Part shown: positions 16,833 to 25,924 of the stretch, piece by piece
How positions within the stretch are numbered: the stretch's first letter is position 1
Layout: every line of letters begins with the position of its first letter
NCBI RefSeq assembly: GCF_900109075.1
Contig: NZ_FNYS01000024.1
Span: 1 to 51,213, forward strand
DNA length: 51,213 bases
Direction of reading: 5' to 3'
Source: Myroides marinus
GTDB taxonomy: Bacteria > Bacteroidota > Bacteroidia > Flavobacteriales > Flavobacteriaceae
Notes under the pieces: generated by a model
The model's database searches: none
The model's input: only the letters and a program-made list of their open reading frames with translations
What the model was told of the DNA's origin: nothing
Made by a program: the position numbers and the translations under genes

Positions 16833-17513
16833 CTAGAAAGAAAGCACTTCTGAATATGTATCAAAATAACAGTCCTTTAATTTAAATAATTCAGATATCT
16901 CAATAGACGACTTAGTTGTAACAGGATTACTTTCATGAAACTCATTCAATCCTGTTGTTACCTCTTTTTTCTTTATGGAGAAATTAATACTTGTATTCCA
17001 TTGATCCCCTGTAAATCTACTATATGACGAATAATCTGCCCCTATTAATTCAAAATTATTATTCTAATACCTAAATTTATAAGTAATACTAGAACTAGAA
17101 GAGCTTCCACAACTATACCAATAATTAAAATCTAATATCAAAATATTCTTGACAATACTCACTCCATTAAAAGGGTCTTCTAAACACGGATCCTCTGCTA
17201 AATTTTCACTAGGTATAAACCCATTAGAATTGCTATCTGCTAAAGTATAGTTGCCAGATTTATCCTTAAACAAAATCAATAGATTTCTCGAGTTAACATC
17301 TAATATTCCTGGTCCTAATGACTCATTTTTAATTCTATTAGATGCATCGTTATCTTTAACTATCAATACCAGATCTTCTATTCCGTCTTTATTCAAATCA
17401 CCTTTAGCGGTGCTTACTATCTTCCAATTCTTTGGAACATACTCAAAAAATGACTTCTGTGACCAAGACACATAAGACATTAATACAAATAGAATTAATA
17501 CTATACATCTCAT
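16833..17513 (-). pseudogene. Secreted-protein gene interrupted by an in-frame TAG
   Basis: The open frame from 17513 encodes 149 residues: signal peptide (1-18, ending SWS before Gln19), a DLNKDGIEDLVLIVKD motif of the FG-GAP/VCBS calcium-loop type, and a SCGSSSSSSITYKFRY end, then TAG at 17066-17064. The same frame stays open for another 76 codons (NNNFELIGADYSSYSRFTG and onward to VLSF) and stops at 16833-16835. Restoring one codon, most simply CAG to TAG, gives a 226-residue secreted protein, and the continuation reads like natural protein. So this is a recent nonsense mutation, a phase-variation-like state or sequencing error; readthrough is less likely. Function unknown. Confidence 0.75.
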
Positions 17514-17934
17514 ATTACCAATACTTATTTACGATTACTCTCATCAACTGAATTAATTAAAATATTAGAGAAAATATCACTTCCATTGTATCCTTAATAA
17601 TAGTGATACTTCGATAGTTCCTTTCTATTAAACAACACATAATTAGCTCCTTATAAATATACAGCATTTTAACAAAACCACAGAACTACAAAATCTGCCC
17701 ATAAAACCTCTCCTTTTTTCATTTTCACATCAAAAAGCGCCTCTAACTTGAGCTCTTTTACCTATAAATCATCTCTTTTTTATGCATATCTATCAATTTT
17801 GACCTTAAAAAACTAAAAAAGTCACTCACTTTTTTTCTCCAAAAATGCTACAAAAAAACAAGTAAATAATTAAAATACAATACATTACAAAAATAAAACT
17901 CGAATTGAGAATAATTTAAAACGCACCATAAAGC
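17514..17934. other. Gene-free AT-rich stretch
   Basis: No credible open frame or RNA gene. Contains A- and T-runs only. The region to its right up to 18110 has hairpins (CCCTA/TAGGG at 17935-17947; CTCTAAT/ATTAGAG at 18086-18103) and the repeat block described separately. Confidence 0.5.
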
Positions 17935-17959
17935 CCCTAAAATAGGGCACTCGTGATAA

Positions 17960-18047
17960 TTCCTTTCACAGTTCTCCTAAGATTCTCCCATTTTACTCTA
18001 CACAGAAGCCTTTTTGTAAAGGAACTATAAAAGAACCATGGGAGCAT
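17960..18047. repeat. Block of direct-repeat pairs with 11-bp pitch (copy 1)
   Basis: TTCTCC occurs at 17972 and 17983, and GAAC at 18022 and 18033, each pair exactly 11 bases apart. TTCCTTT (17960-17967 region) has its complement AAAGGAA at 18018-18024, and ATTCTCCC its near-complement GGGAGCAT at 18040-18047. Architecture matches the block at 43919-44006, with which it also shares GGAGCAT. Unknown function; possible protein-binding array. Confidence 0.45.
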
Positions 18048-18198
18048 CCTAAACCAATCTCTATTCTGAGTGACCTGTGTACCTCCTCTAATTAACATTA
18101 GAGATTATCAATAACTACAGCCAAAAAATAATTTAGTAATTCAAATATAATATGTTAACAAAGTCCCTTTATATACCATTCAGAAAGGGTTATTTTAT

Positions 18199-18206
18199 TA
18201 TATTTG
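18199..18206 (+). promoter_or_regulatory. Candidate promoter -7 box for the DUF4199 operon
   Basis: TATATTTG, a perfect TAnnTTTG match, 24 bases before the start at 18230. The -33 element is not obvious. Confidence 0.5.
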
Positions 18207-18229
18207 TATTTAATATTTAAAGATTACAC

Positions 18230-18814
18230 ATGAAAAACGCAGTAAATAAAGTAGGGGTTACTTTTGGAATAGTATTAGCTATATACTTCACACTCTTTAA
18301 TTGTGTATTGTTCTTTACAGATAAAACATTATTAGCTAATACCTTCGCTGGTTTTTTCAATATAGCTATCATTATCATTTTTGGAGTAATTACTATCTAT
18401 AACGCTCGTAAGAAGGCAGGTGGATATGTTACGTTTAGAGAAGCTTTCACACCTTACTTTATCGCTATTGTAATCGGTTTGACGGTTAATTACGTCTTGT
18501 ATAACATCCTATTTAACGTAGTAGATCCTTCTGCAAAAGAAGTTTTAGGTAAACAATTATACGAAATGCTAGTCAAAACATTAGATGGATCAGGGTTAGC
18601 TCCTGAACAAATAGCAGAACAGCTAAAGAAAGCTAAAGAATCTAATCCTTTTGCACTACAATCACAGTTATTTTTATGGGCAGGTAGCATCTTGAGATAC
18701 TCTATCTTAGGATTATTATTAGCTGCAATATTTAAAAATAAGTCTGAATTCGCACAACCACATCCTGAGGTAAATCACGATGTAGATACAGACTTTAATA
18801 AAGATCACAAATAA
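18230..18814 (+). CDS. DUF4199 family membrane protein
   Basis: A 194-residue inner membrane protein with four predicted hydrophobic segments (about 8-28, 38-56, 74-95 and 148-168) and a conserved GYVTFREAF loop between the second and third. This is the DUF4199 pattern, a family widespread in Bacteroidota with no known role. In many flavobacteria the gene stands directly before a GT2 glycosyltransferase, as here (4-base gap), so the two products may work together, for instance in lipid-linked sugar handling; that is inference. Confidence 0.8.
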   Translation: MKNAVNKVGVTFGIVLAIYFTLFNCVLFFTDKTLLANTFAGFFNIAIIIIFGVITIYNARKKAGGYVTFREAFTPYFIAIVIGLTVNYVLYNILFNVVDPSAKEVLGKQLYEMLVKTLDGSGLAPEQIAEQLKKAKESNPFALQSQLFLWAGSILRYSILGLLLAAIFKNKSEFAQPHPEVNHDVDTDFNKDHK

Positions 18815-18818
18815 ACAG

Positions 18819-19775
18819 ATGAATCTATCTATAGTAATACCTCTACTGAATGAAGCAGAGTCTTTGCCAGAATTACACGCCTGGATCACTAAAGTGATGC
18901 AGGAGAATAACTTTACGTATGAGATTCTATTTATAGATGACGGTAGTAAAGATGATTCGTGGAAGATTATTTCTGATTTAAGTATAGAGAATACAAATGT
19001 AAAAGGTATCCGCTTTCAACGCAACTTCGGTAAATCTCAAGCGTTACACGCAGGATTTGCTCAGGCGGCTGGTGATGTAGTTATCACGATGGATGCTGAT
19101 TTACAGGACAGCCCTGACGAAATACCAGGTCTGTATAATATGATTATAAAAGAAGGCTATGACATGGTCTCTGGATGGAAGAAAAAACGATATGACTCTG
19201 TCATCTCTAAGAACCTTCCTTCTAAACTGTTTAACTGGGCGGCTAGAAAGACTTCTGGTGTACACCTAAACGACTTTAACTGTGGGCTTAAAGCTTATAA
19301 AAACGAAGTAGTTAAGAACATAGAAGTATCTGGCGAAATGCACAGATATATACCTGTGCTAGCTAAGAATGAGGGCTATGATAAGATAGGTGAAAAAGTA
19401 GTGCAACATCAAGCTCGTAAATACGGAACTACTAAGTTCGGTATGAGTAGATTTATCTATGGCTTTTTAGACCTGATCACAATATGGTTCTTATCTAAAT
19501 TTGGCAAAAGACCAATGCACTTATTCGGTAGTTTAGGAGTGATTACCTTCGGTATAGGCTTCTGTGCTGCTTTCTTCATCGGAGCGAGTAAGCTGTATAA
19601 GTTATACCACGGATTACAAGCAATAAGAGTAACACAAGATCCTTGGTTCTACATATCATTAGCAACAATGGTAATAGGAACACAATTATTTTTGGCTGGC
19701 TTTTTAGGCGAGCTTATTTTAAAAACAAAGACAAACATTAGTAGATATAAAATCGCGGAAAATCGCGGTTTATAA
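18819..19775 (+). CDS. GT2 glycosyltransferase, polyprenyl-phosphate sugar transferase type
   Basis: A 318-residue family 2 glycosyltransferase. N-terminal GT-A domain: SIVIPLLNEAESLPEL, the nucleotide-binding DDGSKDDSW at 40-48 and the metal-binding DADLQD at 92-97. FNCGLKAYK near 151 and RKYGTTKFGMSRFIYGFLDL near 190-210 match dolichyl-phosphate mannose/ArnC/GtrB-like enzymes. Two membrane segments follow (about 235-258 and 280-303), as in that group. It likely moves a sugar from a nucleotide donor to a polyprenyl phosphate at the inner face of the membrane. The acceptor and sugar cannot be told. Part of the run DUF4199 - GT2 - phosphoglucomutase. Confidence 0.85.
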   Translation: MNLSIVIPLLNEAESLPELHAWITKVMQENNFTYEILFIDDGSKDDSWKIISDLSIENTNVKGIRFQRNFGKSQALHAGFAQAAGDVVITMDADLQDSPDEIPGLYNMIIKEGYDMVSGWKKKRYDSVISKNLPSKLFNWAARKTSGVHLNDFNCGLKAYKNEVVKNIEVSGEMHRYIPVLAKNEGYDKIGEKVVQHQARKYGTTKFGMSRFIYGFLDLITIWFLSKFGKRPMHLFGSLGVITFGIGFCAAFFIGASKLYKLYHGLQAIRVTQDPWFYISLATMVIGTQLFLAGFLGELILKTKTNISRYKIAENRGL

Positions 19776-19796
19776 TCCACACTAAATTTCAATATT

Positions 19797-21524
19797 ATGC
19801 AAGTAGAAAAAGAAATTGTAGCAAAAGCAGAGTTGTGGTTAAAAGAACCTTTCGACGCTGAGACACAGGCTTCTGTTCAAAAAATGTTGGATACTGATCC
19901 AGCAACTCTAAAAGATAGTTTTTATAAAAATCTAGAGTTCGGTACGGGCGGTATGCGCGGTATAATGGGAATAGGTACTAACCGTATCAACAAATACACG
20001 TTAGGAAAAAACACACAAGGATTATCTAACTATATTAAACAATCTTTCCCTAATCAAGAGTGGAAAGTAGCTATCAACTTTGACTGTCGTCATAATAGTC
20101 AAGAGTTAGCTAAAGTAGTAGCTGATGTATTCACTGCTAATGGTATTAAAGTATACTTATTCGGTGAGATGCGTCCTACTCCAGAGTTATCTTTTGCGGT
20201 GAGACACTATGGATGTAATGCAGGTATTGTATTAACTGCTTCTCACAACCCTCCTGAATACAACGGATATAAAGTATACTGGAATGATGGTGGGCAAATC
20301 GTACCTCCTCAGGATGGTGCTGTAATCGACGAAATAAACAAATTAACATATAACGAAGTTAACTTTAAAGGAAATGACAGCCTTATCACTTATGTAGGTG
20401 AAGAATTAGATGCTGCATTCATTAAGTCTACTTTAGAAAATGCGAGCTTTGACACTCCTCAAAGTGTAAAAGACCAATTAAAAATCGCTTATACTTCTCT
20501 ACACGGTACTTCTATCAAACTTATTCCTAGAACTTTAGAAGAGGCAGGATATAAGAATGTATTTATCGTAAAAGAGCAAGCCGAACCAGATGGGGACTTC
20601 CCTACTGTAAAATCACCTAACCCAGAAGAACCAGAAGCATTAACGATGGCTCTTAAGTTAGCTGATGAGACTGGTGCAGATATCGTAATCGGTACTGACC
20701 CTGACTCTGACCGTATCGGTATCGCTGTACGTGATCTAGATGGTAACATGAGATTACTTAATGGTAACCAGACTATGGTGATGATGACTGGATTCTTATT
20801 AGAACAATACAAACGAAATAGAGGATTTAAAGGAAACGAATTTATCGGTTCGACTATCGTATCTACTCCTATGATGCTAGACTTAGCAGAGAGTTATGGT
20901 GTAGAGTGTAAAGTGGGATTGACAGGATTTAAATGGATTGCTAAGTTTATCAAAGAATGTCCAGACCAAAAGTTCATCGGTGGTGGTGAAGAGAGTTTCG
21001 GATACATGGTAGGTGATGCTGTACGTGATAAGGATGCTGTAGCTTCTGCTTTATTAGTATGTGAGATAGCAGCTATCGCTAAAGCAGCTGGTAGTTCATT
21101 CTTTACAGAATTAATGAACTTATACATCGATAATAGATTCTATAAAGAACACCTTATCTCTCTAGTGAAAAAAGGTATCTCGGGTGCTGAAGAAATTAAG
21201 CAAATGATGATAGACTTAAGACAAAACCCTCTTACAGAGATTATCGGTCAGAGAGTAGTATGTGTAGAAGATTACCAATCTAGTGAGGCTAAAAATCTTA
21301 TCACTAATGAGGTAGAACCTATAAATGTACCTAAGTCTAACGTACTTATCTACTACCTAGAAGATGGTACTAAGATAGCTGCTCGTCCAAGTGGTACTGA
21401 GCCAAAGATTAAGTTTTACTTTAGCGTAAACGAACCGCTACATGACTTATCTGAAGTAAAGAATACAGAGAAAGTTTTAGATCAAAAAATTCAAGCAATC
21501 ATTGACGAAATGAAATTGAATTAA
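19797..21524 (+). CDS. Phosphoglucomutase / phosphomannomutase (alpha-D-phosphohexomutase)
   Basis: A 575-residue enzyme of the phosphohexomutase superfamily, which interconverts hexose 1- and 6-phosphates through a phosphoserine. All four site motifs are visible: TASHNPPEYNGYK with catalytic Ser149, the Mg loop GTDPDSDR with Asp301, 303 and 305, the sugar-binding GGGEESFGY near 395, and the phosphate-binding RPSGTEPKIKFY near 530. The length and GTGGMRG at about 50 are those of the long phosphoglucomutase type (PgcA/PGM2-like). It lies 21 bases after the glycosyltransferase and feeds sugar-1-phosphates to nucleotide-sugar synthesis. Followed by a terminator. Confidence 0.92.
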   Translation: MQVEKEIVAKAELWLKEPFDAETQASVQKMLDTDPATLKDSFYKNLEFGTGGMRGIMGIGTNRINKYTLGKNTQGLSNYIKQSFPNQEWKVAINFDCRHNSQELAKVVADVFTANGIKVYLFGEMRPTPELSFAVRHYGCNAGIVLTASHNPPEYNGYKVYWNDGGQIVPPQDGAVIDEINKLTYNEVNFKGNDSLITYVGEELDAAFIKSTLENASFDTPQSVKDQLKIAYTSLHGTSIKLIPRTLEEAGYKNVFIVKEQAEPDGDFPTVKSPNPEEPEALTMALKLADETGADIVIGTDPDSDRIGIAVRDLDGNMRLLNGNQTMVMMTGFLLEQYKRNRGFKGNEFIGSTIVSTPMMLDLAESYGVECKVGLTGFKWIAKFIKECPDQKFIGGGEESFGYMVGDAVRDKDAVASALLVCEIAAIAKAAGSSFFTELMNLYIDNRFYKEHLISLVKKGISGAEEIKQMMIDLRQNPLTEIIGQRVVCVEDYQSSEAKNLITNEVEPINVPKSNVLIYYLEDGTKIAARPSGTEPKIKFYFSVNEPLHDLSEVKNTEKVLDQKIQAIIDEMKLN

Positions 21525-21533
21525 ACAATAAAG

Positions 21534-21562
21534 AAAGACTGGTAGTAATACCAGTCTTTTTT
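21534..21562 (+). terminator. Terminator of the phosphoglucomutase gene
   Basis: Perfect 11-bp stem 21534-21544 with 21549-21559, loop GTAA, then T-run. It runs almost directly into the next promoter's -7 box. Confidence 0.85.
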
Positions 21563-21565
21563 CTT

Positions 21566-21573
21566 TATTTTTG
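21566..21573 (+). promoter_or_regulatory. Candidate promoter -7 box for the exporter gene
   Basis: TATTTTTG, 21 bases before the ATG at 21594 and 7 bases after the terminator stem. The expected -33 site would fall inside the terminator hairpin and shows no TTG. Confidence 0.35.
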
Positions 21574-21593
21574 CTTTTTACATTTAATAAAAT

Positions 21594-23423
21594 ATGAACG
21601 AATATTTCAAGAAAATAATATACTTCGCTAAGCCATACAAGTCTTATGCGTATCTAAACATTTTTTTTAATATCCTATATGCCCTGTTTAGTGCATTGTC
21701 ATTTGTAGCATTGATTCCAATGCTTACAGTACTTTTTCACACTGGTGAAAAAATAACTGAAAAGCCAGTTTATCAAGGAATAACATCTGCCAAAGATTAT
21801 TTAGAACAATATATGTCTTACTTCATCACGATGTATTCAGATGAGCACGGTGCTCAGAATACGTTGATGGTAATGGCTGCACTTATTATCTCATTGTTCT
21901 TACTTAAGAACTTGTTTAACTATTGGGCGATGTACTTCATTACATTCTTGCGTAACGGGGTACTTAAAGACATTCGTAATGCAATGTTCAAAAAGTCTTT
22001 AGAATTACCTCTATCATTCTTCTCTGAAAAAAGAAAAGGAGATATTATCTCTAGAATTACTTCTGATGTATTAGAGATACAACACTCATTCTTATCTATC
22101 TTAGAGGTACTAGTTAGAGAGCCGTTAACTATCGTGTTTACTATTGTAGTTATGTTTGGAATCAGTACTGAATTGACGATATTCGTATTTATATTCGTTC
22201 CTATATCAGGGATTATCATTTCTAAAGTTGGTAAATCATTAAAGAAAAGTTCTCAGAAAGCTTCTGAAGAGCAAGGATATTTCTTATCTATCATAGAAGA
22301 GTCTTTATCAGGATTAAAGGTGATCAAGAGTTTTAACTCTGAGAAGACATTTAATGATAAGTTTCAAGATTCTACAATGTCATTCTACGACTTAAACAAT
22401 AAAATTCTTAACCGTCAGAACCTTTCTTCTCCACTAAGTGAGTTTTTAGGTATTGTGACTATTGCTGTGTTATTAGTATATGGTGGTCACCTAGTACTAG
22501 GAGAAGGAACTTTAACTAGTGCTTCGTTTATAGCATACATCGGTATGGCTTATAATATCCTTACGCCTGCTAAGGCGATGTCTAAAGCTTCTTACTCTCT
22601 TAAACGTGGTAATGCTGCTGCTGAACGTGTACTACAGGTATTAGAAGAAGAAAACCCTATCGTAAGTAAAGAAAATGCTATCGCTAAAGCGGACTTCGAA
22701 AAAGAAATAGTTGTAGAGAATATTTCATTTAAATACGAAGATGAATATGTACTAAAAGACTTCAACCTTACTGTACCTAAAGGAAAAACTGTAGCCTTAG
22801 TAGGACAATCTGGTAGTGGTAAGAGTACTATCGCTAATCTATTGACTAGATTCTGGGATATCAACGAAGGTGTGATCAAAATAGATAATCAAGATATCAG
22901 AGACGTAAAGCTAGATGATCTAAGAGGTTTAATCGGACTAGTGACTCAAGATAGTATCCTGTTTAACGACACGATTAAAAACAACCTTAAATTAGGTAAT
23001 CAAGATGCTACTGATGAACAAATCATCAATGCTCTAAAAATAGCAAATGCTTATGAGTTCGTTAAAGACTTACCTAATGGTATAGATACGAATATCGGGG
23101 ATGCTGGTAATAAACTATCTGGTGGTCAAAAGCAACGTCTATCTATCGCTCGTGCAGTACTAAAGAATCCTCCTATTATGATATTAGATGAGGCTACATC
23201 TGCACTAGATACAGAAAGCGAAAAATTAGTACAGGTAGCTCTAGACAATATGATGAAAAACAGAACATCTATAGTCATCGCTCACCGTCTATCTACTATC
23301 CAAAAAGCAGACTTAATCGTAGTAATGCAAAAAGGTGTTATCGTAGAACAAGGAACACATGAGGAGTTAATCCAATTAAATGGTACATACTCTAAATTAG
23401 TTACATTACAATCGTTAGAATAG
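21594..23423 (+). CDS. ABC exporter, MsbA-like fused permease/ATPase
   Basis: A 609-residue half-transporter. N-terminal six-helix type IV exporter domain (about 20-335) with RKGDIISRITSDVLEIQ as the first coupling region; C-terminal ATPase with Walker A GQSGSGKST starting at residue 404, Q-loop VTQDSILFN, signature LSGGQKQRLSIARA and Walker B MILDEATSALD, then the H-loop IAHRLSTI. It works as a homodimer in the inner membrane. The MsbA group flips lipid A-core, and in Bacteroidota this is usually the closest match, but other lipid substrates are possible. The DUF2971 gene starts on the base after its stop codon. Confidence 0.9.
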   Translation: MNEYFKKIIYFAKPYKSYAYLNIFFNILYALFSALSFVALIPMLTVLFHTGEKITEKPVYQGITSAKDYLEQYMSYFITMYSDEHGAQNTLMVMAALIISLFLLKNLFNYWAMYFITFLRNGVLKDIRNAMFKKSLELPLSFFSEKRKGDIISRITSDVLEIQHSFLSILEVLVREPLTIVFTIVVMFGISTELTIFVFIFVPISGIIISKVGKSLKKSSQKASEEQGYFLSIIEESLSGLKVIKSFNSEKTFNDKFQDSTMSFYDLNNKILNRQNLSSPLSEFLGIVTIAVLLVYGGHLVLGEGTLTSASFIAYIGMAYNILTPAKAMSKASYSLKRGNAAAERVLQVLEEENPIVSKENAIAKADFEKEIVVENISFKYEDEYVLKDFNLTVPKGKTVALVGQSGSGKSTIANLLTRFWDINEGVIKIDNQDIRDVKLDDLRGLIGLVTQDSILFNDTIKNNLKLGNQDATDEQIINALKIANAYEFVKDLPNGIDTNIGDAGNKLSGGQKQRLSIARAVLKNPPIMILDEATSALDTESEKLVQVALDNMMKNRTSIVIAHRLSTIQKADLIVVMQKGVIVEQGTHEELIQLNGTYSKLVTLQSLE

Positions 23424-24125
23424 ATGTATCAAGACAGTAAAAATATCACGCTACCTACTGATCCAGAAACTATCGTATGGAAGTACTTAGATTTGTCTAA
23501 ATTCTTAGACTTATTACTGTCTAACAAACTATTTATGTCTCGATCTGACAAGTTCGAAGATCAATATGAAGGTACGTTTAGTGAGCCTACTTTTGAAGAA
23601 ATCAAAAAGATAAGTAAAAACAATCCTGATTTCTTACATTACTATAAACAAAAAAGAAAGAATATCGTCATCAGCAGTTGGCATATCAATGAGTATGAGT
23701 CATTCGCTATGTGGCAGATATTCACTAAGAACAATGAGGGTATAGCGATACAATCTACTGTAGATCGATTACAAAAAGCACTACATGTGGAGCAGAGAGT
23801 AGATCAATACATCGGTGAGGTAAACTATATCGATTATAAAAAGGAGTTTATTCCCTTTGAAGATCAGTTCTTCCCTTTCTTGTTCAAAAGAAAAAGTTTT
23901 CAATATGAAAAAGAGATTCGCATAATTACAGATGTTACTCCGTTAAATATAGAAGTTAACGAAGGCATTAAGATTCATGTGGATGTCGAACAATTAATAG
24001 AAAAAATATATATTCACCCTAAGTCAGAGAATTGGTATAAAAATCTAGTACTAGAACTTATGCAAAAGCTCAACTTCAAATTTGACGTAGAAAAGTCTGA
24101 CTTAGAAAGTGATATTTTAATCTAA
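23424..24125 (+). CDS. DUF2971 domain-containing protein
   Basis: A 233-residue cytoplasmic protein whose ATG follows the stop codon of the exporter without a gap, so it is translationally coupled. DUF2971 features: WKYLDLSKFLDLL, LFMSRSDKFEDQYEG, a conserved ISSWHINEYESFAMWQIF and a GEVNYIDYK strand, then KRKSFQYEKEIRII. The family is found singly and in some defence contexts, but here the neighbours are housekeeping genes. Biochemical role unknown. Confidence 0.85.
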   Translation: MYQDSKNITLPTDPETIVWKYLDLSKFLDLLLSNKLFMSRSDKFEDQYEGTFSEPTFEEIKKISKNNPDFLHYYKQKRKNIVISSWHINEYESFAMWQIFTKNNEGIAIQSTVDRLQKALHVEQRVDQYIGEVNYIDYKKEFIPFEDQFFPFLFKRKSFQYEKEIRIITDVTPLNIEVNEGIKIHVDVEQLIEKIYIHPKSENWYKNLVLELMQKLNFKFDVEKSDLESDILI

Positions 24126-24132
24126 AAAAACT

Positions 24133-25329
24133 ATGGAAACAGCGAATACTAACCAAGTGATCGTGTCTATATTAGACAACGATTTCTATAAGTTTACGAT
24201 GCAGTACGCTGCTATTAAACAATTCCCTTATGCTAAGGCTTCTTACATCTTTATCAATAGAGGTAAGCATAAATACCCTCCTGGTTTTGCAGAGGCACTA
24301 CGTGCTGCTGTAGACGAAATGGCTAAGCTAAAACTAACTAAAGCCGAGAAAATATTCTTAGAAAAGACTTGTCCTTACTTAGATCCCACTTACTTAGATT
24401 TCCTTCAAGGATATCATTATGATCCTTCTGAAATAGAGATTTCTCAAGATGGTCATGACTTAGAAGTGCACATCAAAGGATACTGGTATAGAACTATCTT
24501 ATGGGAAGTACCATTGATGTCATTAATCTGTGAGCTTTACTACAGAATGACGAACTCAGAGAGAGATTCTTCTGATGAAGTAATAGCGAATACACGTAAG
24601 AAAATTGAGAAATATAAAGAATTAGGTATCACCATAGCGGAGTTCGGTACGCGTAGAAGACATTCTTATGCAGTGCATCAGTTAGTAGTAGATACACTAA
24701 AAAAATATGGTGATGGTAGCTTCATCGGTACTAGTAATGTACACTTAGCGATGAAGTATAACACTAAACCTATTGGTACACATGCTCACGAATGGTTTAT
24801 GTTCCACGCTGCTAAGTATGGCTTCAAGATGGCTAACTCTATGGGATTAGAGCATTGGGTAGATACATACAGAGGTGATCTAGGAATAGCGTTGACAGAT
24901 ACATATACAAGTAAAGTTTTCTTTGAACAATTTGACAAGAAATTTGCTAAGTTATTTGATGGTGTAAGACATGACAGTGGTGATCCACTAGACTTCGCTG
25001 ATCAAGTTATCGCTCATTACAAATCATTAAATATCGACCCTACTCAGAAGACTATTATATTCTCTGATGGACTAAACCCTGAGAAAGTAGAACGTATCGC
25101 TAAGCACTGTAAAGGACGTATAGGTATGTCATTTGGCATTGGTACTGACTTTACAAATGATGTAGGTCTAGATGCCATGAATATTGTAATCAAGATGTCA
25201 CAGGCGCTTCCTGAAGGAGGATACTGGACTGATGTTGTTAAACTTTCGGATGAGCCTAAAAAACATACGGGTACTCCAGAAATGATAGAACTAGCTCAGA
25301 GATTACTTGATATTCCTGTTTCTAAATAA
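24133..25329 (+). CDS. pncB: Nicotinate phosphoribosyltransferase
   Basis: A 398-residue enzyme of the Preiss-Handler NAD salvage pathway: nicotinate + PRPP to nicotinate mononucleotide with ATP use. Sequence marks: ILDNDFYKFTMQYA at the N-terminus, FGTRRRHSYAVHQ at 171-183, GTSNVHLAMKYN near 199 and GTHAHEWF, which contains the His (217/219) that is phosphorylated in this family. VRHDSGDPLDFADQ and the FSDGLNPEKV strand complete the PRPP and base site. Length is normal for the short bacterial type. It lies 7 bases after DUF2971, so it is part of the exporter operon. Confidence 0.95.
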   Translation: METANTNQVIVSILDNDFYKFTMQYAAIKQFPYAKASYIFINRGKHKYPPGFAEALRAAVDEMAKLKLTKAEKIFLEKTCPYLDPTYLDFLQGYHYDPSEIEISQDGHDLEVHIKGYWYRTILWEVPLMSLICELYYRMTNSERDSSDEVIANTRKKIEKYKELGITIAEFGTRRRHSYAVHQLVVDTLKKYGDGSFIGTSNVHLAMKYNTKPIGTHAHEWFMFHAAKYGFKMANSMGLEHWVDTYRGDLGIALTDTYTSKVFFEQFDKKFAKLFDGVRHDSGDPLDFADQVIAHYKSLNIDPTQKTIIFSDGLNPEKVERIAKHCKGRIGMSFGIGTDFTNDVGLDAMNIVIKMSQALPEGGYWTDVVKLSDEPKKHTGTPEMIELAQRLLDIPVSK

Positions 25330-25371
25330 AAGTGATTTAATCTATATTATTTTATAAATATTATCACTTTT
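25328..25371 (+). terminator. Weak hairpin after pncB
   Basis: AAAAGTGAT (25328-25336) pairs with ATCACTTTT (25363-25371) around a 26-nt AT-rich loop. It begins at the pncB stop codon and its 3' arm overlaps the TTTG of the ndk promoter. Confidence 0.45.
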
Positions 25372-25395
25372 GTAAGACTTAAAAGACTATTTTTG
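25369..25395 (+). promoter_or_regulatory. Candidate ndk promoter
   Basis: TTTG at 25369-25372 and TATTTTTG at 25388-25395. The 15-base spacing is shorter than usual. The start codon follows 22 bases later. Confidence 0.5.
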
Positions 25396-25417
25396 CAATA
25401 AATTAAATTCAAGAATA

Positions 25418-25837
25418 ATGGCAACGAACAGAACTTTTACAATGATCAAACCTGATGCTGTAGAGGCAGGTAACATCGGTGGAATCATCAACATGATTAC
25501 TGAAGGTGGATTTAAAATCGTTTCAATGAAGTTAACTCAATTAACTGTAAGAGACGCTCAAAAATTCTACGAAGTACACAGTGAGAGACCTTTCTACGGA
25601 GAATTAGTTGAATTCATGTCTAGAGGTCCAATCGTAGCAGCTATCTTAGAAAAAGATAACGCTGTAGAAGATTTTAGAAAATTAATCGGAGCTACTAACC
25701 CAGCTGATGCTGCTGAAGGTACTATCCGTAAAAGATATGCTAAATCTATCGGTGAAAACGCAGTACACGGATCTGACAGCGACGAGAACGCTGCTATCGA
25801 GTCTGCTTTCCACTTCTCAGGAAGAGAGCAATTCTAA
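25418..25837 (+). CDS. ndk: Nucleoside diphosphate kinase
   Basis: A 139-residue enzyme that passes the gamma phosphate of ATP to other (d)NDPs through a phosphohistidine. [10 protein letters not shown] at the N-terminus, the [11 protein letters not shown] segment and the active site [12 protein letters not shown] with His117 are all standard, and the length is normal. Codon usage is biased to preferred codons, as expected for a highly expressed gene. Monocistronic with its own promoter and a 13-bp terminator. Confidence 0.97.
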   Translation: MATNRTFTMIKPDAVEAGNIGGIINMITEGGFKIVSMKLTQLTVRDAQKFYEVHSERPFYGELVEFMSRGPIVAAILEKDNAVEDFRKLIGATNPADAAEGTIRKRYAKSIGENAVHGSDSDENAAIESAFHFSGREQF

Positions 25838-25862
25838 GAATTAGCGAATAGATAATTCATAA

Positions 25863-25891
25863 AAAAAGCCAACTTTATAAGTTGGCTTTTT
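25863..25891. terminator. Bidirectional terminator between ndk and the glutaminase gene
   Basis: Perfect 13-bp stem 25863-25875 with 25879-25891, loop TAT, A/T tails on both sides; between convergent genes. Confidence 0.9.
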
Positions 25892-25924
25892 CTTTATCTC
25901 TATATCACTTGTTCTATTCACAGA

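Noticed and set aside
16833..17513. Programmed stop-codon readthrough or selenocysteine-like recoding
   Set aside because: The stop is TAG with no conserved hairpin seen after it, and no recoding machinery is implied; a simple nonsense mutation is more economical.
17935..18110. Integron attC-like site
   Set aside because: The block has inverted repeats but lacks the RYYYAAC/GTTRRRY ends and nested order needed for attC; no integrase nearby.
20489..21127. Leftward open frames opposite the phosphoglucomutase gene
   Set aside because: Antisense shadows of a well-identified gene, without promoters or protein-like composition.
23424..24125. DUF2971 gene as part of an anti-phage defence system
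   Set aside because: It is coupled to an exporter gene and pncB, with no nuclease, helicase, reverse transcriptase or toxin partner around it.
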